From Sternotherus odoratus (lineage: Eukaryota > Chordata > Testudines > Kinosternidae), in NCBI GenBank assembly GCA_032164245.1, contig JAVMKO010000009.1:84486712-84550711 (forward strand): a stretch of DNA of 64,000 nucleotides, in the 5' to 3' direction. The notes beneath the pieces were generated by a model. It worked only from the letters and a program-made list of their open reading frames with translations, did no database searches and was not told the DNA's origin. Numbering within the stretch: the first letter of the stretch is position 1; the number at the start of each line of letters is the position of its first letter. Below, one piece after another: positions 1 through 13,085 of the stretch. Made by a program: the position numbers and the translations under genes.

Positions 1-120
1 AGGGGGGAGGAACCCAGGCCCAGAGAAGCTAAGTGACTTGTTCAGGGACACCCAGGAAGCCTGTAGCAGAGCAGGGACTGGAGCTCTGGTCTCCCAAGCC
101 CTAGGCTAGCATTGTAACCT
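1..120 (-). repeat. MIR/CORE-SINE-like fragment
   Basis: The segment contains a reverse-oriented string resembling the conserved MIR core (caagtcacttag on the minus strand), followed by wording typical of tRNA-derived amniote SINE bodies (gcagggactggagctctggtct). Similar text recurs near 8.1, 9.2 and 19.6 kb. The left edge is cut by the window. The family call is from memory. Confidence 0.5.
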
Positions 121-1679
121 CCTCTCTTCATGCCTCTCTTCACCATAGGATTGGGAACTTGGCCACACTTCACTCCTGGTGATTACCGGCAAGCTGCAGA
201 AGCTATTTCTGAATCCTCCTGAAATTGACCTTGGCTGCACTTCTGTGCAGTCTCCAGGGGTGAGGAAAATGAAGACCGATGGGGATGGATTGAGTCTGGA
301 ATGGCGGTGGTGTAACACAGCCCCTCTGGGGGGCTTGCTGCAGTTCCTCACGGGGGGGTGTTATTCTGACAAGCCGCTGAGGGAGCGCGCCAGCCGGTGT
401 GGCATGTTCATTTAGCGCCGAGGAGCAGGCTGGCATTGAGGTGCTTTCTGCATTCGGGCCCCAATATTCGGGAGAGATTTGGAGCCCTCCTGAGGTTATG
501 AACTGCAACCTGATAGTAACCCTGCCCTCCTCCCAGCACCAAATACCCCTCCCCGTGCCTCCACCTCCCCAGTTCGAGGTGTCTTGGACAGATCTTCACC
601 AGCAGTCTCCTCCTTCTGTATCTGGGGCAAATGGTGGATGTTTGCCCCCATCTGTGGCTCTCTAAGCACAGCCATCTGGCTACTCCGCCCTGGGGAATGG
701 GCCGTGCCCACCAGCCACCACATAAAACGACATAACCTTACCATGGGACCTGTGCATCCAATCAAAACGAAGCACCCCACCTCGAATGTCAAACATCAAA
801 TAGTCAAAGCAAGAAACTGCTCCCAGATAATCTACGGAGCCTGGTTTTTTCAGTGAAGATGATGTAGAGAGAAATTTCAACAAGCAAATCAATTGGAGAA
901 AATTGTAAGCTGCTGGTGAACAAATCACAAACAGAAAGAGAAGGAGAGGAAAGAGAAGGAATCATTCAGCCACCCGTGATCTGGTCCTTTTTCTTTGTGA
1001 GCTCAGTAGGGTGCCATTTTAAAACTGTGACACTCACCTCACAAAATCATGTCATGACCTTCGGTACTTCCCTGTTCATTCCACTATGCATCTTGAATTC
1101 TTCTGTGCTTCCAATGTGTAAGGTTGTCATTAACAGAGCCATTAAGAGTTGGTCCAATACTCCATTTGGTCCGTATGTTCACTGGTCCTGGGAGCTGGTG
1201 TTGTTAAATGTAGTTCATCCCTGCAACTATAAAGAAATTCAGTTACAAATGATTTCCTTGGCCTGTTATCTTTCTTGGCCGTTCATATACATTCCTTAGA
1301 AAGCAGCAAAATTTCCCAGCTCCCGTATTGAATTGAACAGATACTTTATTCAGTGTTGCATTTAACTTTATAAAGTGGTCTAGAATTTCGGTGAATTGTA
1401 TAAATCGGGCTATTATTTTATGTTGAATGGCTCTCTCCCAGTGGTGATGTTTTGTGAGAGTCAAATAACCATTTTCTAGACTTTTGTTATGTGCATTTTA
1501 TGAGGGGTTTGCCGGGGGCATCTCTTGGGAGCGGTGAATGCCAATTCTCTCCCCCCGCCCCCAACAGTCATGCACAAAACCAGCCTTTTGAAGCGATGCC
1601 ATGAGGAGAGGACCATTGTCTGCTGATTACCTGTTCCCAGAGTCTCAAGATGAAAAGCCCAAGCTGTCTAAGACTGACC
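121..1679. other. gene-free stretch, no recognisable element
   Basis: I see only short chance ORFs here, none with convincing splice borders or protein-like composition. No repeat family is recognised with confidence. Confidence 0.5.
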
Positions 1680-2335
1680 GATATATGGGGTGTGAGTTCT
1701 GAGCTAGGCTGTTATGAACTTGTCACCACAGAAACTCCTTGGCGGTGTTGGAAGGATCGACTCCTACCTGAGACTGAAGTTGGAGGGTGCACCCTGGTAA
1801 GCTTATTAACATGATATGTTTATGGAGGGGATGGTAGGACAGGACTGCCTACAATGGTGTGTGGCCCATTGGTGACAGCCAATAGCAAAAATCCCCAATG
1901 GCCGGAGACTGGCCACTAGAAGGGGAGGGCTCAGAGTTACTGCAGATAATTCTTTCCAGGTGTCCATCTCGTAGGTCTTGCCCACATGCTCAGGGTCTAA
2001 CTTATCACCATATTTGGGGTCAGAAAGGATTCTCTCCCCCCCATAGCCCCCATTTCAGATTGATATAACCCTGGGGGGGGGTTGCCTTCCTCTTCAGCAT
2101 GGGGCACAGGTCACCTATAGGTTTAAATGAATGTCAATGGTGGACTCTCTGTAACTTGAAGTCTTTAAACCATGATTTGAGGATGTCAGTAACTCAGCCA
2201 GAGGTTCGGGGTCTGTTATAGGAGTGGGTAGGTGAGGTTCAGTGACTTGCAATTTGCAGGAGGTCAGACATTAGATGATCATGAGGGTCCCTTCCGGCCT
2301 TGGAGTCTGTCTGAATCTATGCATGTAGGTTCTTT
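1680..2335 (+). mobile_element. CR1 LINE 3' end (turtle type)
   Basis: The segment matches my memory of the 3' untranslated part of turtle CR1 elements. It holds the successive phrases ccatatttggggtcagaaag, gtaacttgaagtctttaaac, actcagccagaggttcgggg and gatgatcatgagggtccctt, and ends in the CR1-like tgaatctatg tail. The orientation is plus strand. No reading frame remains because this is the untranslated end. The 5' boundary is approximate. Confidence 0.8.
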
Positions 2336-3479
2336 TCTTGTTTTTAATAGGTTTTCTCTGTAATGCTTTCACCTTAAGAAGAAATGTGCTTGGTTAGAAG
2401 CTGTGCGGTGTCTTGTGACTGCTGGCAGTTCCAGCTGGTCATAGCCTTGGGAGAGAAAGCAAGGTGCAGATGCCGGTCTCTTTAGGCAATCTGACTTGCT
2501 GGAGATATCACAGTGCAGGCAGGGGACTTTGCCACCTGGAAGTATTCCTGGTCAGGAGGGAGAGAGATGCGGGTCTCTGCCCAAGAGAGGCCAGAAGCAT
2601 AGAGCTGGGTGCCCTGGAGGGACTGTGAAGAGGGAATACAGAGCAATTGCCCTGAACTGTGACAATCTCTAGAGTAGGGTATCTGGGATAAAAATATAGT
2701 TTTTGGTTAGAGTCGAAACTAACATCAGTGTGCTCAGTCTAGAGCCGCAGAGCAGACTTACAGCCTAACTACAGTGGCAATGAAGCATGAATATGGCCTG
2801 CTTAACCTAACTAGAGACACTGCACCAGCATTTGACATACTCTAGCATGGTCGCTTGCGACAGCGGCGTGTACACTACGTTATTGTTTGGAATGCTGCAG
2901 TCATACTGTGCACACCCGCTTCCTGCAGGCTGCTAAATTAGACTGGAATCCTGTCTTATTATGGATCTCATAACAAACATCAGCCGCTGAGCTGGTATGT
3001 GACTATGGAAGTAGCATGTGACTGTCCCCAGGGGCATTGGTGCTTTAAAGAAGTTTTGTGCCGTTGTGTATTTGTGCCACATGGAAATTTCTGCTGGGCG
3101 CACACAGGCTGCGGTACTCAGCAGACTGAAACGAAAGCAGACATGCACTAATTTCGTCCTGATGCTGAGGGTGGGGTCGGCAGCCGTCCTCCTGACACTC
3201 TGGGAACTGGAATCACGCCTGACTTGGAAGGCCCAACAACAGACGCGAACAACAGAACAGAATTCACACTGCGTCGCCAGCGCTGCAGACAAACCAACAT
3301 TTGAAAGGGGGCGGGTGTCAAGACGTCTTTCAGAGGGGGGTGACAGCCCTGCCCTCGTTGCTGCTTATAACGATGATAGTCATTGGGCAATGGCGGGGCT
3401 TGGTCTGTGTTTTGCTTACTTATGTGCAACCGTTCTCATAAGCAAACTAGGGAAACGCAGCCGACATGAAATTACTATA
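2336..3479. other. gene-free stretch
   Basis: There is no supported gene. An open frame runs through its right part into the CR1 relic at 3.5 kb, but only the last portion looks like protein. No element was recognised. Confidence 0.45.
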
Positions 3480-3925
3480 AGGCTGATGCAAGACCATGCT
3501 CAAAGAGCAGTTGTCAATGGTTTCCTGTTCCCCTGGAAGAGTGTTTCTAGTGGGGCTCCACAGTCATTAGTCCTGGGGCCAGCACTATCCAAAAGGTTCA
3601 TTGATGAAGTTGATAATGGAATGGAGAATGTGCTTAGAAAACTTGCAGATGACTCCAAGCTAGGAGTGGTTTCAAGCACTTTGGAGGACAGGATTCGAAC
3701 TCAAAACAACCTTGACAAATTGGAGAACTGGCTTCAATTCAACAAGATGAAATTCAGTAAGGTGCAAAATATTTCATTTAGGCAGGAAATATCAAAGGCA
3801 TGACTACAAAATGGGAAATAAATAGCTAGGTGATGAAAAGGGATCTGGGGGTTATAGTGGATCACAAATTGAATGTGACTCAACAGTGCAGCTAGAAATA
3901 TTCAGAGTCAAACAGATTTAGCCTT
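3480..3925 (+). pseudogene. CR1 LINE ORF2 relic (C-terminal reverse transcriptase)
   Basis: The plus-strand frame ending at 3803 reads through phrases typical of the CR1 reverse-transcriptase thumb region: FIDEVDNGMENVLRKLADD, then LDKLENWLQFNKMKFS. After a stop and frame changes, DNA still resembling CR1 continues (ggatctgggggttatagtgg at about 3840). The FADD-type catalytic box of CR1 appears here as LADD. It is a 5'-truncated, frame-broken LINE fragment, not a host gene. The family is recalled from memory of vertebrate CR1 ORF2. Confidence 0.85.
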
Positions 3926-5654
3926 GAAATTTGTATCGAGCAGAATGGGAGTCACCCAGCCAAAGCCCAGCTCACAGCGCTGATGGAATTCCCCCTCGAG
4001 TCAGCCACTGCGATATCATTTTGTGTTTTCTTGTCTCAGTAGAGCTGTGTTGTGGTGCATAGTCTGGCTATAGAAGTGGCACTTGTGGATGGAATTCATT
4101 CCTCAGCTTTTCTATGATTTACTTTGTGAAACCTTTAAACCCATGAAGCAAATGATAGCCTAATTTTCATGCCTCATGAAAAGATGGCATTAACCAACTT
4201 TCCCCAGATGCCAAATGTGTATATTTAGAAGAGCAATCTGTACCCAGTTTGGGGAGAGTGCAGGCCAAGTTTTTCTTGAATTAATGCACTGAATCAATTG
4301 TGCTGATGTTGTGGTTGTGGTTTACTAAACTTAGCAATAGAGTAATGGTTTCCCATATGCCTTTTCTGCTCCAATTTTTGAGCAGCCATTCCCCTTTAGT
4401 GTTCCAGATTTATTTCCCACTGCTCTGAACAATTTGTTCTCCGAGGATATGAAGAAAAAGGAAATTGATTGCTGGGCTCCTGTCCATCCATACAAAATCA
4501 TTGTTAGCCTGTTGTTTTTCCTCTTTTCCTTCAGGGCAAATACATTGAAAGAAGATCTGGCTACAGCCCACTGGTCTTACACATGCAATGGGCAGTTGCC
4601 AGTCTCATGGGATGGGCAGGAAAGCAATGGTTTGGGATGTTGTGCCATAGTTGCCCCAATAGGCTGAATTATTCCAGGCTTTCTGAAGTTTTGATTGTTT
4701 GTTCTGACTTTGTCAGCTTGGCCGGTAACGCAAACAGGTTGTAAATCAGTTAGTGTTCTCAGAGCGGAGTTTTTCCTTCACAGAAGTGGGACGAGACAGA
4801 TACTGATGCTATGGAAAAGAGAGCTGTAAAAATCTGTGTTGTCGTTTTTGGATTTGTTCATCCTGCGTTTCTCTTTATTTTTCTGCCAAAGTCTATTTTA
4901 AATGTCCAACTCTACAATTTTCAATGGTTATGGAGAGGCCGTAGCTTCTCGCAGCTCAACAAATCTCCATAAGCATTCGAGTGCTGGGCACTTCGGACAG
5001 TTGTGTTTATACCTCATGTGCACAGAGGAGCTCAGCCATTCTTTGCTCAGGGTGTCGTACAACCGCAATTGTCAACCGCTTCCAAAGGGCACCAGGGTGG
5101 AGGGCAGCTTTGCCAAATTGTTTTCATTTTCCTCAGATTTGGTTTTGTACGAAGGTTGGGAAAGTTCCCAGAAATCCCCAGACTGGATTGGGCACAGTGG
5201 GTTGCAGTTGGGGATCTGCTACAGCAACAGTTGACTGGGGATAAGCAGAGAGGTGGTGTGGCTGTTCTCTTACTGGTTTTTGAATGTTATGATTCCTGAA
5301 CACTTCAGTCTTCCTGGCCATTCCAGTAAAGATTTGATGGTTTCAGTTTTGAAACAGAAAAACTTCCAAAACAGACTCCAAGGAGAAACTGAGGAACTGG
5401 AATTAATTTTCAAATTGGACACAATAAACCAGGGGCTAAACAGAACTTCCGATTGGTTCTCTCATTACAGTAATTGATTGCATTTCCTGAGTTAATTTCT
5501 CTGACAAGAGAAATCCATTTCAAAAGATGTTTTTTTCTCCTACTGATAATGGGCCATCTACATTTAACAGCCCTCTTAGAATTGGTATGCTAATGTACAA
5601 TTGTTTTTCTTTCTGTGTGTATAAATGCATCTTGCTTCTGTTCCATTCTATGCA
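3926..5654. other. gene-free stretch
   Basis: Only short open frames occur. The three overlapping frames near 4.9-5.3 kb have no splice support and unremarkable composition. Confidence 0.45.
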
Positions 5655-5790
5655 TACAATGAAGTGAGCTATAGCCCATGAAAGCTTATGCTGAAATAAA
5701 CTAGTTAGTCTCTAAGGTGCTACAAGTATTCCTGGCTTTCTTTATGGATACAGACTAACACGGCTGCTATTCTTCAACCTGTCATATTCC
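5655..5790. repeat. reptile interspersed repeat (agactaacacggctgctatt family)
   Basis: The text gaagtgagctatagcccatg, aagcttatgctgaaataaac, ttagtctctaaggtgctaca and agactaacacggctgctatt is a very common dispersed repeat of turtle and other reptile genomes, from memory. Related but distinct copies sit near 34.9 and 52.6 kb. I do not assign a class. Confidence 0.7.
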
Positions 5791-8014
5791 AGAGGATTAT
5801 TGGCTCAACTCGCCCACTGGTCACAGTCTTGACCTGGAGTTTGGCAGCTGGAAACTGATGACGATCATGGACTAACAATTATCTCCTGCATTTTGAGGTT
5901 GGGGAGCATCTAGGCTTTTGGGGAGAGGGATCTGTTTTCATGGCTAATGGAACCAGAATATTCCTAGAGGTCTGGAGGGAATACGTTGTTCCTCCAATAG
6001 GGAACTTTATTGATGGTGTGTAGGACTTATCCCATAATTGTCAGCAGTGGAATTCCCCTCCTCCCCCGCTTCCACTCCCCCCTGACGCCCTCTTTTCTGG
6101 CTCCACCCTGACAGGTCATTTCTTTGGTTTACTGCTGACCAATGACACAGGAGGCAGAGTGGCAAGGGTACCAGTCGTATAAGCCTTGGGCTGAAAAGGA
6201 GGAGACAGTGTAAGTTCATGGGGTCAGATCTTGTTGACCTGGTCAGTCTGGGACCAGCACCGAGGCCGCATGGGGTGATGGAGGGGATCTCCTCCTAGCA
6301 ACGGATAGAGCTGAAGGACAAGATTCTTTGGACTGGGCAAGCTGCACTGGGCACAAGACCCAGAGGGGCAGAGCTCGACCCGGGATCCAGTGGGGCTTTT
6401 GTGACCATGATTTGGCCCGTTGATCTTTCCCAGGTACAAATCTGGCCCTTCTGCCTGAGACATCACCCTGACTCAGAGCTGTCTTCTGACTGCATCGGCG
6501 TTTTAACTGGAAGCCCTTTGGCAGTGTACATACAGTCCCTCTCTCTGCCTCTGCTTGTAGTTCTGCTTCAGCAGCAGGGTTTGTTACTTTCAGTTACTGC
6601 GTGTTGTTAACCACACAGACGTCTCTCGTTGTGCTGCTCGGACACGCATCTGTTCCAACCCAGTCTTCCCAAGCCTAGCAGGGGCGCTGGAACAGTTTGT
6701 ATAGCTGGAGTGCTAAGAGTCATGGTAAACCTTGTGTGTGATGGAAACCGCTTCAAGCCAGGGTGCGGCAGCACCCCTCGCCCCTCTGGTTCCAGCCCCT
6801 ATAGATAGAATAGATTAGACCAGTCGAAATGCTTGGTTCCTGCAGTGAAAGAAACACTTTTTTCCTTTTCCGTGTCACACCCGCAGTCATTTCCGAAATG
6901 TCTGCTGAATCTTATCAATTCCCTCGTCGTATTGAAGGGGTTTTAAGTTGCATTTGAGAAAAGCTGTCTCCTCACAGGACTCTTCCAATGCACTCTAGCA
7001 AGGATCATTTGATTTCCATTCCCTGCATCATTTATGTCATTCAAATGGGCATTTGAACAATAAATACACATGGCGCTCTGTGATCCAGTGCCCGGTAAAC
7101 AGGGTATATAGGCATTTTCCTTCTTATCTCAATGGAAGGAGAGGTAGACATGCATTGAAATCCTCGTACAATAAGGAGTGTGTTAACACACCCTACAATG
7201 CACACCGCATGTTATTCATTGGATAGTGCCACAGGGTGAGTGGCCTCTTTAAATGCAGCTGGACTGGTCACCTGCTGCTCAATAAGGGAAGGCACCGGGG
7301 CCTTATAAAGGGGAGACCGCTGCAGGTGGATGGTGGATGGCTGCCAACCCTGCAGGGGGAAGGCGCCAGTAAGGAAGACTCCAGACAAGAGGAGTTGGGA
7401 GGACAGGGAAGACAGGCCTCAGCAGGGAGGGGCTTGGGACTGGGGTGAAGACATAAGGCTGAGTTTGCTTTTCAAAGATTGGACCCCAGATGTTCTAACT
7501 ATCTAGCGTGTGGACTTTTCAGGGTCCTGAGGGGAGGGGAAATTAAGTCAGGGGCTGCCAAGTCCCACCTGGCCAGAAACCCATGATACTCCATAGTGCC
7601 CATGACCAGTAAGTTGAGACTTCACATGCTAGATAATCTGAGCACTGGGCAGGGATCAGATCACTTGTGTGACTGTGGAACTAGGCAATAAGCATCGATG
7701 CAGAAGGGCCTTTTGTTGTTTTGGCCACTCGAGAGTAATGGGGACTGAGAAGAACCAGAGGGGGATTTGTTCCAGAGTGCTCTGGGGTGCTCATTGCCCC
7801 AGGATGCAAAGGACAGCCCAAGAAGGGGGTAGAGGTGGCCTTGCTTGGCATGAATCAAAGGTCTAGCTGAGAAACGTAGGGAATGATGACATTATGCTAA
7901 TGGGAGAGACTGTAACAGATGCAATAGCAATATTCAAGCAGGCAGGGAACTTCCACAGCAGCATGATGGGAGTCCTGGGAAGAAAACGGTTTTCATCCTA
8001 TGTTTCTAAGGAGT
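5791..8014. other. gene-free stretch with a possible LTR-like fragment
   Basis: No gene is supported. At about 7235-7460 the text ctgctgctcaataagggaag with a nearby ttataaagg box resembles promoter parts of turtle LTR elements, but I could not find termini or a target-site duplication. The rest is featureless to me. Confidence 0.35.
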
Positions 8015-8036
8015 TAAATAAATAAATAAATAAAAT
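8015..8036. repeat. (TAAA)n microsatellite
   Basis: About five consecutive TAAA units are visible. Confidence 0.95.
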
Positions 8037-8059
8037 ACCTAGCTCTAATGTGGATCTCA

Positions 8060-8172
8060 ACGCACAATACCAAGGAAGTAGGTTGCCCAAGGTAACCCAG
8101 CAGCCTGGACTAGAATCCATGTCTTCTGAGTCTTAGACCAGTGCTCCAACCACTAGGAAACCCTGGCTCCCT
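8060..8172 (-). repeat. MIR/tRNA-SINE-like fragment
   Basis: On the minus strand the segment reads like the tRNA-derived head of an amniote SINE: a cctagtggttggagcactgg string followed by a gattctagtcc box-B-like string. It belongs to the same group as the copies at 1-120, 9.2 and 19.6 kb. Confidence 0.55.
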
Positions 8173-9174
8173 TCTGTTTAACAGCATCCAAAATATCCTT
8201 CTAATAGTGTGAGATCCAAAGCGTAACTGAAAGCAACAGGGTGTCCTTTATCACAGAATCCTGACACTTCTACCATTCTGGCTAGAAACATTATGTAAAT
8301 GAAATAAAATTGCACTAAAAGGATTTCATTACTGAAATATGGTTTGCATTGAGTACAAACAGAACACATTGATTTCCTTAGTACCATGTGCACTGAATTC
8401 CTCTTTAGTTTATATTCAAAACTATTTGAAGAGAAAATTCTATTGCACAACTATGATATTTTTTCCTTAGATACCATCTGGCCTGGGCAAACTTTGAAGG
8501 CATAAAAAATATGTGACAGGATCATATGAAGACAATGTGACTGTAAAAGAACAACCAGCCACACATGTGAAAACAATAATGGCTTGTTTCATGACCACAG
8601 TTTGGCTAAATGCTGCTAGGCAAGTGGGTTATGATAACAGTTTATAGAGGCCAGCTGTTAAAAACAAATACGTAATGTAGTGTAAAACAGGGATCTCACC
8701 CAGTTGCATTTGTGACATCCAACTACCTGTGGAAAAACATGGCCCATTTAATATTCAAAAGATGTCAATTAAGTCTTTCATACCATAAACACACGCAAAG
8801 CTCTACTGAAATAAAAAATTAACGAGAGGAAAGGAGACTTTGCCCTTTAACCATATAGGATCTTCCCCAGGATGCTGTTAAATATTTGCAACCCACAAGA
8901 TTTAAATCCTGGGCAGACAAATGTGTATTAAAATACTGACACCATCTTTTAAAAGTCTGTTTACAGCATCATTATTTTATTCCTTGTTGCAAATGAGACA
9001 AAGAGAGTGTGGCATGTAAAGAAATAAAACCTACAGATAAGTACATTATACCCGGCTGAGTGTGTAGAACACCGCAGAACTGGAAGTGCCATTTGCTCAT
9101 TTGCTGTGACCCATTATTTGATAACGTTAATATTTAAGCAATTCAGCCCTCTCCACAGCCACTGACTGGGTGGG
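8173..9174. other. AT-rich gene-free stretch
   Basis: AT-rich sequence with no supported reading frame or recognised element. Confidence 0.45.
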
Positions 9175-9310
9175 AGGTGGGATGGTCTTGTAGTTAAAGC
9201 ACAGGACAGGAAGTCATGAGATCTGAGATCATGTTTTAGCTCTGCCATGGATTTCCCATAGACATTAGTCAAGTCATTTAATCCTCAGGCACTTGGTCTT
9301 AGATTTTTAA
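9175..9310 (+). repeat. MIR-like SINE
   Basis: The order of a gtagttaaagcacagga head, an agctctgccatgg block and the caagtcatttaatcctcagg core follows the MIR consensus as I remember it. The orientation is plus. Confidence 0.65.
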
Positions 9311-9485
9311 AGATTTAAGCATTACAACCCCTAAGTGACTTAATCGTGGGAATCCCATTTTCAAACTGACTCCCGTGGATTTCAATAGGAGTTAGGTGCC
9401 TAATTACCTTTGAAAATCTGGGTTGTAGCAGCCTAAATCTCATTGACTTTCAATGCTTAGATACCTTTAAAAATCTGGGTCTCAG
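9311..9485. repeat. ancient amniote repeat (taggtgcctaattacctttg family)
   Basis: The motif aggagttaggtgcctaatta followed by cctttgaaaatctggg is repeated here in degenerate form, with a second cctttaaaaatctgggt at about 9470. It is a familiar dispersed repeat of reptile genomes, from memory. Confidence 0.5.
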
Positions 9486-12400
9486 TTTATAGACTGGCAG
9501 ATGCTCCTATGAGCATTCAGACAGCAGCAATGGGGTCTAATAATGTTGGTAGTTTCATTGTGTCATAGTTCTGTAACGGTAAAAACCAAGACACACAACA
9601 ACCTTGTCACAGTCCCCTGGCTACACTGCGCGTACCCCTCACACTCTCAAACTACGCCCCCAGGGCTGGACTAGATTTTTATTGTTAAGACGAGACTGGA
9701 TTTCTCTTGTACACCGTCTGCCCGTATCGCCAGGCCTGTGTATTCTTTATAGTAGTGCAGGAAACTATAAAGGGCCAAGTTCTTTGGTAGTGTAAACTGG
9801 AGCAACATCACTCAAGTCAACGAAGCAGCAGCTGTTTACCCCAAAGAAATTGGCTCAGTGTCTATCCTAGCGTCATTCAGCTGCTTCTCCCGCTGACACC
9901 ATGAATCTGGGTTGGTGGCATAGTCTGCATGAAAGAGGGAGGGCTTCCCATCAGGGAGGATGCTGTCTTCTGGCAAAGCGTGCTACGTCCCAGTCTTGCT
10001 AGGGGGCAGCCTGCACATCTGGGAACAAATGCGAGGACTTCAAGGACATGCCAGCGGGGAGAGTTTTTGAGAGATAAAGCTCAGCTGCTAGGGAACATGA
10101 ATGTGCTCTGGGAAGGGCTCTTGGCAATACGGGGGGAGTGGGGGGCAGTTGTAAAAATGTCCAGATTCAGAATCAGGAAAAAACCCCAGACCTCCGATTG
10201 GTGTTGTTAGAACTCTGATAGCTGCAAGTGCCTTTCCCCACTTCCCTGGAAACATGGTGAAGCCGTAACAGAGGGGGAGATGAATTCCCTCCTCCACCTT
10301 CCTCTCCTCCTGCAGTGTGAGCTGCATGGCCAAGGCAGTGTGACCAGCGGCCACTTCCACTCGCAGCAGAAGGTTGACGCTGTAAGTCCCAGATGGCACG
10401 GAAAGAAAGATGTGCCCCACTGAGGTGCCGGACTGGTGGGAGAACTCTCCAGACTTCTAAGTAGCCTTTAGCTTGTCCTGATAACAAGAGCTTTGCTTGC
10501 CTTTGCCTTTATACATCCAAGAGCATAGCCAGGCCCGGTCCCTTCCTGATTCTCAGCAACCAATTGCAAACCCTCCTTAGTATGGTTCGAGTCACAAAGG
10601 CTGGGCCTCTGCTGGGCCATCGCACTTGGCAGACATCTCCGATCCCGACACCAGTGAAAGGGTAGGGTGACTTTTGTAAGAGTCTGCGCAGTGACAAGCC
10701 AAAGGTTAGCTGCTCTCCATTCAGACTCATTCATGGCACCGGACACATTGGCCCAGGGTTCTCTAACCACCCGAACACAGATTGAAAGCCGAGATGAAAA
10801 GTTCTCTTTCCTAAACACTAGAACAGAGCCGGCCTGGGCTGAATTTGGCCTGTTGAATATTCATATTGCAAAATGCAATGTTCAAATTGCACTGTTCAGA
10901 AGGGGTGAGGAATGAAACCTTGTCCTCCTGGCCCTTGTCTTAAAACGTGCTACAGAACTCTCCAGTAACAGTCCAAAGCCGACACTTTACCATGGAGCTA
11001 CTGCCGGGTTTGGGGCAAGAACCCAGCAGTATCAGTTCGCTAAGGAACGTTATTAAAGAATAACCTGAAAATGAAATGGATACTGAAGAGGCCTGGGGAA
11101 AGGTGATTGCAGATAATGGGTTGTTCTGAAAACACTTAGGTAATCTGAAGCCCATTATCCATTAATCTTTAATGGACTGAAAGCCTCAAAATATGCAGCC
11201 AAGTGTTTCAAAGTGACTTTGTGAAATATCCTCAACAGAGGCGTTTCATTAAATCTCACCCAGCACACAACCCATGTGACCCTTCTCAAGTACCAAATGT
11301 TGGAGTCAACCAAAAAGCAAATGTGCAGATCACCCATGATGACTTGGTACTAATACGTAACCGTCTGTAGTGGGTATTAACACACAAGGCCATTCAGTGG
11401 AGACCAACCGAGTTCAGTCAGCATTTCAAATTTCCAAAATCCAGTAAGGTAAAGATGAAGGGGAACCGCTTAAACGGTACATGCTCAGTCATCCTCTCGA
11501 GTGCCTCTCTCTCACATGTTCTATACGGTTACAAAAGTGTAGTTACCATCTTCCTCTTTGGGCGGGTCCGTTCACTACTGGTGAGTGGACTAAGAGTCTA
11601 GCGAGTGAATGGGAGAGGTGCATTTCTTTTTGAGATTTAACAAGCCAGACTCCCCACCCCCGAGTGGCCATCCTGCTCTGGCTGCCAGTGATTCTACGTG
11701 CCACGGTTTCTGGCAGGCTTATGGGATCAGTGCTTCTCATCTCATCCTAATGATGTGTTTCTGCCACAGCAGCAGCCGCCACCTCCGCTTCCAGGGCGAG
11801 GCTGCTCATGAGGTTCACAGTGGCACAGGGCGTGCAGGGGCGGAGCCTTGGGGGAAGAGGCGGGGCCTCCGGTGGGGCCTCAGAGGTCTAATTACCAGCC
11901 ATTAGAAAGGTGGCAACCCTTCGACCTAGTTACACTTAGCTGTGTTGTCGCCTATGGAGGTTAGAATCTCTTTCTAATCGAGATCCTTTGACAACCGTTC
12001 ACTGATTTATACTGGCTTATGTTAGGCTCTTTTTGCTTTGGTGCAAACCAAAGCACCTGACCTGCCGGGTGGCAAGAAGCCAAACCTGGTAAGCCTGTCA
12101 ACCGTCAAGCGTTTATTGGCTGAGCTGTTTGCTCCACTCTCAGATCTAGGTGATGGGATTCTTGCCAGGTGCATGCAGCTGTTCAAATAGATTTTCACAT
12201 TTACTTTCATGCAGTAGCCACGAGCCCTTCCAAGGAAGGCCAGGAAATGAGCACAATATCGCTAGAAAAGAATGAATGAGTCATTGACCCCTCTGCAGAA
12301 CGGGCCCTTTGCTGGTAGCTGGGGCCAGACTGAGAGGAGGAGGAGGAATCCAGTCACGAATATGTACAGAAAATGGAGAGCCAAATTCACTCAGGCCACT

Positions 12401-12559
12401 TCCTGAATGTCTGTCTAAAGAGCGGTGGTCAGACAGGGTACAGGACTCATGGATTTTCCACTAGCCTGGACTGAAGTAACTTGTTAGTGTGAAGCAGGCT
12501 GATGTCCCTAGGTAGCGTGCAGAGCCTAACTCTCCCACATAAAATGGGATTGTCATGGG
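9486..12559. other. gene-free stretch
   Basis: Open frames of 60-116 codons are scattered on both strands without splice borders or protein character. A short GC-rich patch at about 11,800-11,915 (gcggagccttgggggaagag) resembles filler common in turtle repeats. There is no supported gene. Confidence 0.4.
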
Positions 12560-13085
12560 CAGCGCATGGCTCCAGCATCTGGGGAGGCCTGGCCCGAGCG
12601 ATGGAGGTGCCCCTAGGGCCCGGACCATGGTCCCACCCCTGCTCTGCCTCTTTCCCCAGAGGCCCTGCCCACACTCCACCCCCTGCCCCATCCCAGGTCC
12701 AGCGCACATTTAGCCTCCTCACCCACCCCTCGCTGACTCCTTCCCCTCCCCCCTCCTCCAAAGGCCCCACCACTCGCTGAGTCATTCCACCCCTACCCAC
12801 CCCAAGAGGCCAGCCGCATTCCCCCTCCTCCATCCCGCGGGACTCAGCAGGCGGTGGGCGCCTCAGGGGAGGGGGATGGCGGAGAGGAGGGACTCGGCAA
12901 GTGGTGACTGGCGGGCACCTTGGGGGGGGGGGGAGCATGGACAGAGCCATGGGGGGAAAAGTGGGAGGGGGCCTCGGGGCAGAACACAAGTGGGGCCGCC
13001 GCAGCCCAGGCGTCCGCACTCTTAAGGTGGTGGTTCGGTAGCTGCGCCCCAGGCTTGGCCTCCCCTGGCCTCTTATACCCACCCC
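12560..13085. repeat. GC-rich, strand-asymmetric repeat-like block
   Basis: The first half is rich in C runs (ccccaccactcgctgagtca region) and the second in G runs, including a run of about 12 G at 12,922. The composition resembles the GC-rich filler of non-autonomous DNA elements in turtles. Long open frames on both strands here follow from the lack of A+T-rich stops. Confidence 0.4.

Noticed and set aside
3018..3803. 261-codon plus-strand ORF as a host gene
   Set aside because: Only its C-terminal third is protein-like and that part is CR1 reverse transcriptase; the rest is a chance extension.
12447..13082. 211-codon minus-strand ORF
   Set aside because: Very GC-rich, low-complexity Pro/Arg/Gly sequence in a strand-asymmetric block; overlapping frames are open on both strands.
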